Assembly (NCBI RefSeq): GCF_017654505.1
Contig: NC_054537.1
Coordinates: 70,162,145 to 70,226,144 of the forward strand
Source: Polyodon spathula
Taxonomy: Eukaryota > Chordata > Actinopteri > Acipenseriformes > Polyodontidae
DNA length: 64,000 nt
Reading direction: 5' to 3'
Under the pieces are notes generated by a model. The model was not told the origin of the DNA. It searched no databases and saw only the letters and a program-made list of their open reading frames with translations. How positions within the stretch are numbered: position 1 is the stretch's first letter; each line of letters begins with the position of its first letter. Position numbers and translations under genes: made by a program. Positions 35,741-46,470 of this stretch are shown here, piece after piece.

Positions 35741-37614
35741 TAAGGTATTGACCTTTTCTGCATCTGTGCACTGTTTAAGTTGTAATGCATTTATAAAATT
35801 GATTGTTCCAAACATGTTTTTATCCAGCCCATGTAGTTTTAAAGGCTCAAGAGCAACCTTCTACTTACATGCCATACATATCTATTTTGAACTATTATAA
35901 GCACAGTTCAATGATTTCTGTGTACTTTTTTATACTATTACTAACACTGTTTTATTATATTTTATGTATGAAGTTATTGTGCCTTATGCTGGTGTATTAT
36001 CATGATTTACTGTGCATGTTAATAATGCCAAAAAAAGAAAGAACTGTTTAGAGAAGCTTGTAATTGATGTATTTGTGAAATTGTCTACTGTGACGATTTT
36101 GGTTTCATTAAGCGAAACATTCTGACAGAACGTCCTTGTGCTGTGTTCCAGGGATGGGTTCAGCAAGCATCAGTACAACTGGGAAAATGAGTCAACAACC
36201 TTATAAAATGAATGCTGAACCCATCTTTAAATGATTACAGGGTTGCCAATCATCACCTACTTTTAATTTTTTATTCTTTTTTTCTTTCACGTCATGTGGC
36301 TCAAAAACAACATTAACAGAAAAATCAGACTGATCAAACTTGCAGCTACCCTTCATTTTGGCATGCATAATTTACATTGACTTTGTTCTCCGTAAAATAT
36401 TTTCTTTTTAAGATTTTTTGAGCTTCCAACTCATTATATCATTGTGTAGGCAACAATTAATTGCTTCCTAGTTTTTGTTCCTTTTTTCCCAGTAAGATTA
36501 CATTAAGGGTATTGACCCTTAGAGGTATATATTGACGGAAGCATTGATCATTCTTGTGCCACATTTCTTCTATAATGAAGCGTAAGCCTGTGTAATATTA
36601 TACACAACAAGCATTCAGCTACATGTAGATTTAAATACAGGAATTTTAGTAGAAAGTCATGTGTAGACCTAATATATTTTTTGATCAACCCGATTTTGGT
36701 GTCAGGGTGTGATAGTGCCCCTAGAGACTCAGAGCAGGACTGCAGTTTGAAAAAAAACAAAAAAACAAAAAAACAGCACAAGGGCCAAAATAAAGATTCA
36801 AACAAAAGATTAAACAGGCTGGGCATCAAATTGTCTCCACCTGAAACTTTATTTGTATCTTACCCATTGGCTTGGGGATACTGTAAACTGTATGTGGAGC
36901 ACTATAACTCTCTTTCCTCAGAGTCTGTGAAAGGTCCTGTTGAAGACAACACCTTTCATGGGCATGCAATCTGCAATCCATATAAACATGTTTGCTGATT
37001 CCACTGCATTGAGTCTATGCACTGACCTTGTCTTTATCTTGAGATGAGCAGTAGTACCATGGAGACCTACAAATCACTTTATAACTAATCTACTTGAACC
37101 TTGTGCCTTGAACCTATGAAACTAAACCAAAAAGAGGGCAAATGAACACATACATAAACCTGACACCTGCTTTTCATATTTGAATCTTCTAAGGGTGTGT
37201 TAGCTAAATTAACAGAGACTGCCTTAGATGTGATAATTAACCTGAACACCTATTACATAAAAAATAACTAATTAAATATGTAATCCTTTTGTCTTACTAT
37301 TTAACTTATTACAAAAATAGTTCAAATTATACTCTTGTTAAAACTTCTTTACTGTTCGCCACTATTTATCATAACGGTACACTTTTGTAAGGCAAATAAT
37401 TCCATATATTCCATACATATATTTCCACGGTAAATCGCATGACACTTTGTATTAATTATGAATACAGTTAAGGTTACTTGTTAATTGTCGTGTAACTCTC
37501 CAGGTATTTATTAGATCTGCATTTGTAATAAAATTATATTTAATATACAATATACATGTCTGAACATATATTGTGTTTACGAGGTAAATGACATATCTAA
37601 TTACTTAGAATATT
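35741..37614. other. Non-coding DNA, one hairpin
   Basis: No gene. GATGGGTTCAGCA (36153-36165) and TGCTGAACCCATC (36213-36225) form a perfect 13-bp inverted repeat with a 47-nt loop. A (AAAAAAC)-rich stretch lies near 36750-36775. Confidence 0.5.
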
Positions 37615-37760
37615 ATAGCTGCTGGAAAGGCTTGTGCATTTTCTCTGCAAGGAAAATGCTTTGAGCTTGTTGTGTGGTTAATGTCTGTGTTACTCTTGGC
37701 ATAGTCTATTGGCATGGTGAAAAGGAAAATTAAATACTAAGGGATTCAAGCTAATGTTCA
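37615..37760. promoter_or_regulatory. Weak candidate conserved non-coding block
   Basis: Unique, non-repetitive sequence including GGCTTGTGCATTTTCTC and CTTGGCATAGTCTATTGGCA. No coding frame. The case rests on composition alone and is weak. Confidence 0.22.
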
Positions 37761-37918
37761 TTTAAGTGATTTTGCAGACTGCAGATTGGAATAAATAGTT
37801 TAAGGCTTGTATGCTAAACTTAGGAAAATATATTTGCATTGTAATGGTTAATAAATATTTAGCAGTGAATAACACTGATGATTTTTAGAATTAACTCTGT
37901 TCAGTAAAGAAAGCTTAC

Positions 37919-38515
37919 TTAACCCTTTGTGGTCCTATTTCGGACCAGGTCGGACATTACAATTTTCCCTTTCCAGTCCGAGCACAGGTCTCTAGCTGTT
38001 TTTTTCTCCGGAAAAAGCCAAGAAAACCTTTCAATGGCCGAGTGAGACCGATAGGAACCGAATGAGGCCAGAAAAAAAGTGTATCTGATAGCCCCAGGCA
38101 CCACAGAGATAACACGGTCATAAACAAAGGAGATAGCAGCTTCTGCATCCAGCGCTCAAAGAATACCACAGACATTTGCAGAGTTTTTTGAGATGTTATA
38201 GTAATAAAATAATGACTTGGATCGCATTATTGAGGAGTTTGGTGATAAAACGAGTGATCAGGAGAGGATTTATCAGTATGCACGTCTATAAAGAGGTATG
38301 TGAAAAATACAGCGAAAAAGGGGTGGTGCTTGACTGGAGATACAGTACTGAGTGCCCTCTTGTGATTCAGTGCAGTTTAAATCTGTTTTACTCTAAATAT
38401 ATCTATATATATATATTTTAAACAGTGCATGTAAAAAAAAAAACCAGCAAGTGTGAAAATAAATTGGACCTAACGCGCCTGACAAGCGCTGAATAAATTA
38501 TCCGCAAAGGGTTAA
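37919..38515. mobile_element. piggyBac-type non-autonomous element, 597 bp
   Basis: It begins TTAACCCTTTGTGG and ends CCGCAAAGGGTTAA, so the termini are TTAA followed by a CCCTTTGYGG inverted repeat (13 of 14 positions). TTAA flanks with C-rich ends are the piggyBac signature. The interior has an open stretch at 38176-38421 but no recognisable DDD transposase motif; it may be decayed transposase N-terminal sequence or non-coding filler. Confidence 0.8.
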
Positions 38516-38877
38516 GCACCAGGAGTGTGCCTGAGTCAGAGCATAAACTAGTTCTTGTAACGAGTATGGACATTATTTCTGAGTATGACTAATACAGGAG
38601 TCATTGTGTTATTACTCATTATTCAGAAAGATACAATATATGTAAAAAAATATATATATTGAATCACATCCATACTCTGATAAGTCAGTGATGACTGTCA
38701 ATCTCAAGTCTAGAGATAGAGTTCCAGTGTGAAACAGTCTCTGACACATTGAGTGAGGAGGTCATGCAGATAGAACATTCTGTTCAGAATTAAACTATTT
38801 TCAAATCTATATTAATTAAACTTTGAAAGAGGGATTTCCTAAAAAAAAATTAAAATAATGTAATTTATCAAAATATA

Positions 38878-39410
38878 CAGTGCACTCCATTTATAAGAAT
38901 CACATCCGCCCAGATACGATCGCGCCACTACGCAATCTCCCTCCCTCTACATGCATATCACACAATAACAGCACTGTACTCAGTATGTATTCAATGAATG
39001 TGTATTCACTTTATTAAAACACATTTTCACCAACAGAGACCAGTTCAAAAAAATACCTGCACAATGCAGTGGTGACTCACATCTGCCATGTTGACTCACA
39101 AGTAAACTGCACGACTTGCTTTTTTTCTACCAGGAGTCGCTGTGGACCAGGGATTATACTGTATACACACTGCATATGTGCCTAATCATGTGAAATGAGA
39201 TCAAATTCAAATACAGCTTTATTGGCTGTACACGTCATTGCACTTGATACAGTATTGTATTACAGGTAGTCCGTTTGGCCCATAATGTTTCATATAAGCC
39301 TATTGCTTCATTCTTACAAGTGGATTATTTTAGTATGGCTAGTACAGGAATGATTTTGTCTATATGCGGTTTATTCTTATATCAGTAATTCTTATAAATG
39401 GCGTGTGCTG
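38878..39410. mobile_element. pogo/Tigger-type non-autonomous element, 533 bp
   Basis: The ends are CAGTGCACTCCATTTATAAG (left) and, reverse-complemented on the right, CAGCACACGCCATTTATAAG, matching at 17 of 20 positions. It is flanked by TA on both sides (38876-38877 and 39411-39412), the Tc1/mariner/pogo target. No transposase frame lies inside. Confidence 0.78.
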
Positions 39411-39573
39411 TACTTTTAAAAAAAGAACAATAATTTGGGTTGATGGTGGGTAACTCAGCCTTTTTTAAGACTAGTCCTTCAGTTTGTGTGTGTGCTGACT
39501 CACAAAAATAATTGTATTTTCATTTTTCAAAGAAAATAAATCAGCTAGTGTTTATTTTACCCTGTAGGCCCCA

Positions 39574-40144
39574 TGTGACAGGCTGGTGTTACGGTGACGT
39601 CAGGCCAGATGCAGGAACAGAAAACACACAGGCAATACTGCAGTTTAAAAAGACGCATGGTGCGCTGTTTTTATTAGAAAAAAATAAATAAAATATTTGA
39701 ACAAAAATAAACGCTCACAGAGCACAAAAATTAAAAGGCAAACAAAAACAAATCACGAACAAAAAACATAGATCCAGCTGGGCAGTAGCCTTCACAGTAC
39801 CTATAAATTATTTTAAATTTCACGCCTCTCGCTCTCGTACTCTCCTTCGTACATCGACTCGGACTGTAGTGAACTGCAGGTTTAAGTGCAGGTGACCATC
39901 TCCCGATTAGTAACAAATTCATCATTTCATTAATTCGGGAGATGGCCGCCTTCTGCACAAGGGTTTTAATTGGATGGGTCTTCCCATCCATGCTGCAACA
40001 CAAATGCAACACATACGGCTACGTTGTCATATATAAATGCACTAAATCATAATACAAACAAATACAAAATAACACAGGGGCGGAAGGGGGAGACCCCGTT
40101 CTAAAAATAAATGAATACTGTACAGGGCTCGTCGCCCTGTTACA
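39574..40144 (-). mobile_element. Solo LTR, 571 bp, with CCCA target duplication
   Basis: On the minus strand it starts TGTAACAGGGCGACGAG and ends GTAACACCAGCCTGTCACA, with TG..CA termini in inverted arrangement. The flanks CCCA (39570-39573 and 40145-40148) are identical, a 4-bp duplication as made by Ty3/gypsy or retroviral-type integrases. Near its 3' end are AATAAAAACAGCGC (polyadenylation-type signal) and the CRE palindrome TGACGTCA (39595-39602). An 11-bp perfect hairpin, CCATCTCCCGA / TCGGGAGATGG (39896-39906, 39935-39945), lies in the middle. The 93-codon frame inside is not coding. No internal region is attached, so LTR-LTR recombination probably removed it. Confidence 0.8.
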
Positions 40145-41393
40145 CCCAAGAATACCTGTGAGCACCCGTCCTGCAAATTACATCCTGCGCCCATGGCTTT
40201 TTTCAGGTGCTGCAGTAATCAGTATCGCATCTTCAAATCACTCTTCTGGATACACAGAAGGGATTCACTTATGACCTGGAAGTGGATACGACATTTGTTC
40301 ACATTTTAACTATTATCCACAAAAGAATATGGCTTCTCCTAAGAGAATAAACTTTTTTTTTTTTTTGAGACTGTTGCTCAGTTGGTTTCAGAAATTGATT
40401 CTGATAAAGAATCAAATATATATATATATATATATTGCAAAAAACAAACAAATATATTGCTTATATCCCGAAAGAAAACAGTTTATAAATAACTGAACCA
40501 TATGCTAAAAACAACATAATAAATCACAAGGTAATTAGAATTGGGTTCTGAAAAATTGCAGGTTATTTTGGTTGTAAATAACCTTGTTACATGTAAGCTT
40601 TCACACTATTGTAAGCTTTTATTATTATTGTATATGCAGTTTTTATTATAGTGACATGTGGGAGCCTTAATATGTTTGTATATGCTGTTATAATTAAAAT
40701 AAGCAGTTTTTGTTGTATATTGTTGTTTTGTTGTTGTATAGAAAGAAATGTTTTTATGCATGAGCCTTGTGTTTTGTATGTATATTTTGGTTTATTGTTT
40801 GGTGTAAATTCAATTTCAATAATCAAAATACACATAATGAGCTGCTTGTTTTACAAAATAAGGACTAGTACTTATGTTATGTCGGAGGCTTGACATTTTT
40901 TGTATAATCAGTAGTGCTTATATTGTTGTTGATTACAGAGTTGTGCAAGATTTTTGTGTGGTCTGTGTTTTTCACAGGATTGTGTCAGATTCTGATGCAT
41001 CATATCATCCCAGTCAGTCAGAAAGTGAGAGATGGGTGAGAGGGAGAGTGAAAGTTCAGTAAAGGGGCTCACATCATCACTGGGTCCTGAGGTCTGAGGT
41101 ACAGGAAGAGCAAGCCAAGTTTGAATAGTATCTACATTTTTTTAAGACAAACTGAAGTATATACTTTTTGGGGTGGGGGGGGGTTGAAAAGGGGAAGAAC
41201 GGAGGGTAAGTAAACAGATGATCCCTTGTCCTAGGTGATTAAATACAATTCTTTGGAATAGTTCAATGTTTTTTGTGCAGTGGATTGTGGGATACAGGAA
41301 GTCTACCGATTGTTATTTATTTTTGGGATTTGTTTAGTGAAAAGCTTGCTAGGACCAAAATAAATCTGGATGTATGTGGCAAGGTGTCCGCCC

Positions 41394-41394
<1 letters not shown>
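40145..41394. other. Non-coding AT-rich DNA
   Basis: No gene. It includes a short (AT)n near 40414-40435. T-rich frames at 40587-40893 are compositional. Confidence 0.5.

Positions 41395-41447
<53 letters not shown>
41395..41447. repeat. (TTA)n microsatellite
   Basis: About 17 uninterrupted TTA units. Frames through it read as leucine or isoleucine runs. Confidence 0.95.
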
Positions 41448-41449
<2 letters not shown>

Positions 41450-41593
41450 GAAATTGTATTTGTTTATGGAAGGACGAAAGCCATCCCACATTATTATTTA
41501 TTATTTGAGACCGGCAAAAAGCCAGTCTCATACACATGGATGGGGTTGAATTCCCATGAAGTCCCCATCCCTAAGTAGCTCGTGGGAATGTGG

Positions 41594-41596
<3 letters not shown>

Positions 41597-41651
<55 letters not shown>
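41597..41651. repeat. (TA)n microsatellite
   Basis: About 27 TA units without interruption. Confidence 0.95.
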
Positions 41652-41653
<2 letters not shown>

Positions 41654-41711
41654 ATGACTGTTCCGTGTATTAAATACTCTTGAGAGCTTTGTGGATGACA
41701 AATGCACTCAA

Positions 41712-41830
41712 AGGCACTGGAACTAGGGGTGCTGGGGGTGCAGCAGCACCCCTTGGCTTTGCATGGCTTCCATCAAATAAACTGGTTACAGTTTTGTTCA
41801 ATGGCTTTCAGCACCCCCACTTTAAAAGTG
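41712..41830. repeat. Possible small foldback repeat
   Basis: GGGGTGCTGGGGGTGCAGC near the left edge and CAGCACCCCC near the right edge are inverted counterparts, and GGTGCAGCAGCACC is itself palindromic. It resembles short fish interspersed repeats with a TGGAACTAGGGGTGCTG start, but no target duplication is clear. Confidence 0.45.
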
Positions 41831-42404
41831 TATTTATTTACAGATTACAGTACCTGCTCATGACAAGATGTAAGATATGTAAATATAATATTCATTTTAC
41901 TCCTGGAATATAACATTTAAACATGCGTTCTCTAGTCTAGCACCAACACTCCAATTGTATCCTTTAGTCAATACTATACAATTTTATAAAAAGATTAATT
42001 CATCAGCTTCTTTACCCGAAGGGAGCATCTGCTAACTGCTGAGGCATGCTTTTAAATAGGTTAGCTTATTTCTTCTCAAGTCTGATCCAGGACAATATTC
42101 AAATGAAAATGAACACCTATAATGAATTGGAGCACCTATAATATCAGTGCGTTCTGCCTTGGTTGTTAAAATATATATGTTCTGGTACCATAAGAATCCT
42201 GGTACTCCCACAAGATAAGAGTATAAAAGTGAGAAGTTCTAGGTTGCAGCTGCAGATAAAAAACTTAGCTATATGCATGTTCCAAGGAGCATTTCACTGA
42301 GTCTCTCATTTAGGCTAACACAGTTTATGCAATAATATTTCTGCTTATAGCTGTATCAGTATAATCTAAAGTAATACAGAGTTTTTACAACAATATTCTT
42401 GCCT
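41831..42404. other. Non-coding DNA
   Basis: No gene or element recognised. Confidence 0.5.
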
Positions 42405-43040
42405 TTAATCAGTTGCTTTTCTACTTATGGTCTTCTGAACACAGTACCCAGTTTGCGTCCAGGGAAATCTTTGTCCAGCTCTCAAAAGTTCCTTAAAAGT
42501 CTCCACAAGGTCCCAGATCCATCGCTGTGTGACAGTTTCAAGTACTTGATATCTGCATGAGACCTGAATTCTGGTAGCAAGTTTCCCATCTTTGCATTCT
42601 AGTTTTCCCAGATGAGCCCACGTTATCTGCTGAGCTGCATTACATCCCATGCATTCAACACTCCCCACATTATCCGATTTAACATTCAAATAAGAAAATA
42701 ATAATCCTGCTGGATCATTGCATTCAAATATTATTCTACAATGCTTTACTATATGGGCACATGCAGTACATGGTTTTGGTTCTGCTTGTGACAGCCCAGT
42801 TCTACATATTTGACATCCACATATTTGTCAGAGACATGCCTGTCTATCCCTTTTTTCAGAGAGAGTTTCCCACAGGGAGTAATGGTCCTGGACTGATAAC
42901 TATTTTGTTCATACATTTCAATTTGATCACAGAGAGATATTTTGTTAGGTATTCCTTCCATCCAAAATATCAGAGTTGGCCAGAATTCAATATTTTTCAT
43001 ATCAGAGCATTCCCAAGCCTCATTATCATTTCCATCATCA
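42405..43040 (-). pseudogene. Unassigned coding-like stretch with a CxxC...CxxC pattern
   Basis: On the minus strand, from about 43040, a frame reads TDDGNDNEAWECSDMKNIEF and WPTLIFWMEGIPNKISLC, on to HVSDKYVDVKYVE. After one frameshift near 42780 it continues QAEPKPCTACAHIVKHCRII, then GSVECMGCNAAQQITWAHLG, VSCRYQVLETVTQRWIWDL and PWTQTGYC to a stop at 42405. Together that is about 210 codons with one shift, a protein-like mix of residues, and two CxxC pairs (42759-42770 and 42642-42653) 42 residues apart, as in a four-cysteine zinc ribbon. I do not recognise the family. It could be a decayed gene, a terminal exon whose frameshift is a sequencing error, or a transposon protein. The G-rich end (C21 on the plus strand, 43049-43069) blocks extension upstream. 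Confidence 0.45.
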
Positions 43041-43048
43041 GTGGGGAA

Positions 43049-43069
43049 CCCCCCCCCCCCCCCCCCCCC
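43049..43069. repeat. C21 homopolymer
   Basis: Twenty-one consecutive C on the plus strand (G on the minus strand), directly visible. The length may be unreliable. Confidence 0.95.
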
Positions 43070-43105
43070 AAAGAAATAAAGTTGGTTCTATGGAAGGGTG
43101 TGAAC

Positions 43106-43900
43106 ATTGGTTATTAATCTCCCTCCCGACCTGTAAGGGCACTGTGTAAAGGCAACAGAGTGCCCCGGACTTGATGGTCTGACAATTCATTCCAAGGTGA
43201 AAGTCGGGCATCTAGAAAGGGGGCAGAGCTAAGGTACACCAAGTCATCGCCCCAGAAGGAAAGCGATGTGGCAACCATGGATTAGAGGAGAAATGGTTGC
43301 ACTCGCTAACCAAGGGAGCGTGACTGATGGTACAAAACAGGACGTGGCTAGGCGATCTGTTCCTTTGTTATGGTTAAGCGCGAACCGCTAAAAGAGAACT
43401 GTAAACGTACCGTGAGTGTTTTGTTTGTTTGTCGTGTCTAATTATACTTGTTTGTTCTTGTTAGACGGCTAACACGATCCTGAGCTGTCGCTTAAGGCCA
43501 GCACCAAACTCGGGCAACACTTCACCACATGGATAAATTGTATTTCACTACTTGCACAATTGCACTTGGACTTGTGATCTTGTGTGTGTCTTGTATGTGT
43601 TTAATACTGTGTTCATTATTCTGGGACTGTAACCTGTGTTTAACAGTGCAATTCACATTGTACTGCCTGGGATTGTCATTTATGGTTATAACGACCTGGA
43701 TTATAAACGAGATCAAAATAAACATTGTTTGGCCTGTGAACTTACGTGTTTGTCATTCCTTGAGCACTGCATCACCTCAACACCTGCGCACTGCAACCCA
43801 CTTGGCCACAAGTGGCCATGTACTTTAGCAGCATAAGCCTTTCATTCAAAAAGAACTTATACAAGAGGGAAGGGGTTTGAGGGTTACTTGTGACAGTTAT
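43106..43900 (+). mobile_element. LTR-like element, includes dispersed repeat copy B
   Basis: The first about 262 bp (43106-43367) aligns with copies A and C. Shared landmarks are TCTCCCTCCCGACCTGTAAG, GTAAAGGCAACAGAGT, GAAAGGGGGCAGAGCT (decayed GC box), GGTACAAAACAGGACG (TATA position) and GCGATCTGTTCCTTTG. It continues into non-coding sequence with an AATAAA signal (43717-43722) followed by a TGTT-rich segment, the layout of U3-R-U5 in fish LTRs. I could not fix exact TG/CA ends or a target duplication, so the limits are approximate. Frames here (43529-43836) are not coding. Confidence 0.55.
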
Positions 43901-43929
43901 GTTTTTCTTTTCTCATTCACTGCACATTT

Positions 43930-44130
43930 TTTTTTATTAATTACCTAATTAAACACATTATTTGTAATGCAATCATTCATTTGAGAACTGGAACTGACCT
44001 CATTAATATTTTAAGCCCTCCAAGGGAGATGCTAATTGTCTTGTGTCAGCTGTTACGGCACGTAAAAGATTACTGTAATAGCATTCTACTGTTGTTGAAA
44101 AGGACTGAGGATCTTCCAAGCGAAAAAAAA
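43930..44130. promoter_or_regulatory. Candidate conserved non-coding block 4
   Basis: Unique sequence with ATTAATTACCTAATTAAA (43936-43953), CCTCATTAATATTTTAAG and GATGCTAATTGTC, a dense set of homeodomain-type cores in about 200 bp. A short A run (about 44125-44138) closes it. No coding motif. Inference only. Confidence 0.35.
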
Positions 44131-46360
44131 AAAAAAAGCATATTTCTAATGCAAAATATCTACACTGCCTTGATTTGTGGTGCGTCCTATCGAGCAACCA
44201 TACTGTCACTGTGACAGAGTTGTTTGGTTCATAATTGTAAACATTTTGAAATAAAACAAAATAGTACAGATTTTAAAAAAGAACTTAGAAGGTTGTGTGT
44301 GTTGCAGTTGCAAGTGAATGTATTTTTCCCAGCAGATATTACCCTACATCTCATTGTGGGGCAAAGTGCTAATTCTTCAAATTTATAAAAGTAACATGGA
44401 TTTCTGTACCAAATGTCAAGGCTGTGGTACTACAACAGCAATACAATGGTTCTGTAAAGAGCAATAGAAGGACAAGGGTAGCTACAACAATATGGCAGAA
44501 TATTACCTTACTGGTAACATATTGACAGCATGGTATCACAATGGCATAAACCATAAACACTGCTAGTTCCAAGATGTATCAGGGCCACTGTGAAGTATTT
44601 GTGTTGCCATGACTGGCAGACTTGTGTCATGCAAGGGATTTTTTAGGGTGATGCCCTGGTGGTATACTAGTTTCTCAATATTTGATGCACATTTTTAAAC
44701 TTCAGCAAGATAAGGAGTGAAATAGACGTACATATGAAAGTAGGAGAAAATTCCAGAACTGCAGGCTCAGGTGCTTTCACTATTATACGTTTCATTGTTC
44801 AGTTAAATTCCCTTTCTATTAGTCAAATCTTTACAAGTTGAATGAATGAAAATTATTAGCAGACTCTAAAGGGAATTTAAAAATGTTTCCCAACAATAGT
44901 TTTGCAGTACATCATTCAGTGGAAGGCATGTGCTTTCAGAAGTTAATTGGATTTTAAAAAGCAATCTAAAATCCCAACAGTATGATATGTCCTGAAAGAT
45001 TTTCTTACAGATGGAACCACTAATTGTTTAACACCAAATGAAAGAGTACATGGCACTGCTTTGAATGTCTGTGGCAACAATGTCTACAAATATTGAACAG
45101 TCTAATGAATTGTAGTAATTCAGTTTTGTAAGGACCAATTATCCTTTTGCTATCAGTGAAATCTCACAGTAATAAAAAAAAAATACATTTTTCAAGGTTT
45201 ATTTTATCAAGCTTTTTTTTTAATTTTTTTTTTATTGAACTATATTTTTTCCCATCTAGGAAAAAAATAAAAAATAAATTCTGGGCAGTATTTTACATGT
45301 GATTCATGAAAATTTTGGCAGTTTATTTTTTCTGTCCAGTAATAGTTTTAGATGTTATCGTTTTGTTTTTTTTTTGTTGTTTTTGTTTTTTCCTGAGATA
45401 TTTTATCTACCAAATCTTACCTATCTATCTGCTGGTTAAATGTTACAAAAGGATACATGTGCTGAAATTATTAAAATATGAGGCAATAGTCAATGTGTTC
45501 AACTGTTTGGGATGAAAATGGGGTCATTTGAAATATGAAGAAAACTGTCAGTTATTTTACTTATAGTAAAATAGTGGCAGGAGAAATGCTGGTGTAGCAT
45601 AAGAAAATGTATCAAATATTACAGTGTACCAGCTATTGACTCTCTCCAACATTAGCAGCATACTGCTAGTTATTTTTGTCTCTCAGACAGCTTAAAGCAC
45701 TATCCACTCCTCGAATGAAAGTCAAACAATCACTTCAGTGACTTAATTGTAACAAATATTTCCATGCAATCAAAAAAACTCTGAACTCCAGAGTGGTTTT
45801 GTTGCTTCTCTTTTTGTGTACTTGTTCACAACACATAAACAGATACCTTCTAAAACAATTATATCTTGTATCAAACACTAACACTTTAAGTGATTCTTTA
45901 TGAATTTGGCCATTAGAACTACATACACAATCCTGTTGCTACTTAGTGTGGAATTATTGTGTACATTTTATTGCTTATGTATACAAGGTCAACGTGAAAA
46001 CAGTCAGTGGGAAAATAAAGATGACCTCACTGAGATACTGTTTCAGAGGATTGGTGTTTTGTTAATGTTAAAAGTTCAGAGCATTGTCTGGAGAATATGG
46101 ACATCTTTAAGAAATATAGATATGAATATCTTCAAGAAATATACTTGCCTCAATGGTGTGCTATTGTTTCCTATACAGATTGCTATATAGACAAGATGTT
46201 AAGTACAGTATATACTGTTTAGTGAGGTTGCATTATAACAACAGTGTGTTCACTTACTGGAGTCCTTACGTTTGTATTAAAACAGGAAATGTCTCTGTCA
46301 TTGTTCATATGGCACAGAACTGACTTGAACAACCCCTGCTACTTCTTAGAAAGAGAACTC
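44131..46360. other. Non-coding DNA
   Basis: No gene or element recognised. Frames of 60-100 codons lack motifs. T- and A-rich short tracts lie at 45170-45270 and 45366-45395. Confidence 0.5.
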
Positions 46361-46470
46361 TTAAGGGCCGTTCACACTGGACGCGGCGCTGCATTAGCAA
46401 TTGTTTTCAACGAAGACGGTCACGCCCAGCGGCAGAGGGAAGCGGCACTCAAGAGGCACCACAGAGCGGT
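46361..46470 (+). mobile_element. Single end of a TTCACACTGG-type DNA transposon
   Basis: TTAAGGGCCGTTCACACTGG followed by ACGCGGCGCTGC resembles the termini of PIF/Harbinger-type elements in fish (GGGCCGTTCACACTGG-ACGCG) and shares TTCACACTGG with the element at 21434. TTA just before could be half of a 3-bp duplication. No opposite end is found within 1 kb, so it is a truncated copy at best. Confidence 0.45.

Noticed and set aside
36681..36998. 105-codon plus-strand frame with a lysine-rich part
   Set aside because: The Lys/Gln/Asn run comes from an A-rich simple tract. No homology is apparent.
43529..43836. Hydrophobic 99-codon frame resembling a membrane protein
   Set aside because: It lies inside the T/G-rich LTR-like element around its AATAAA signal. 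The hydrophobicity is compositional.
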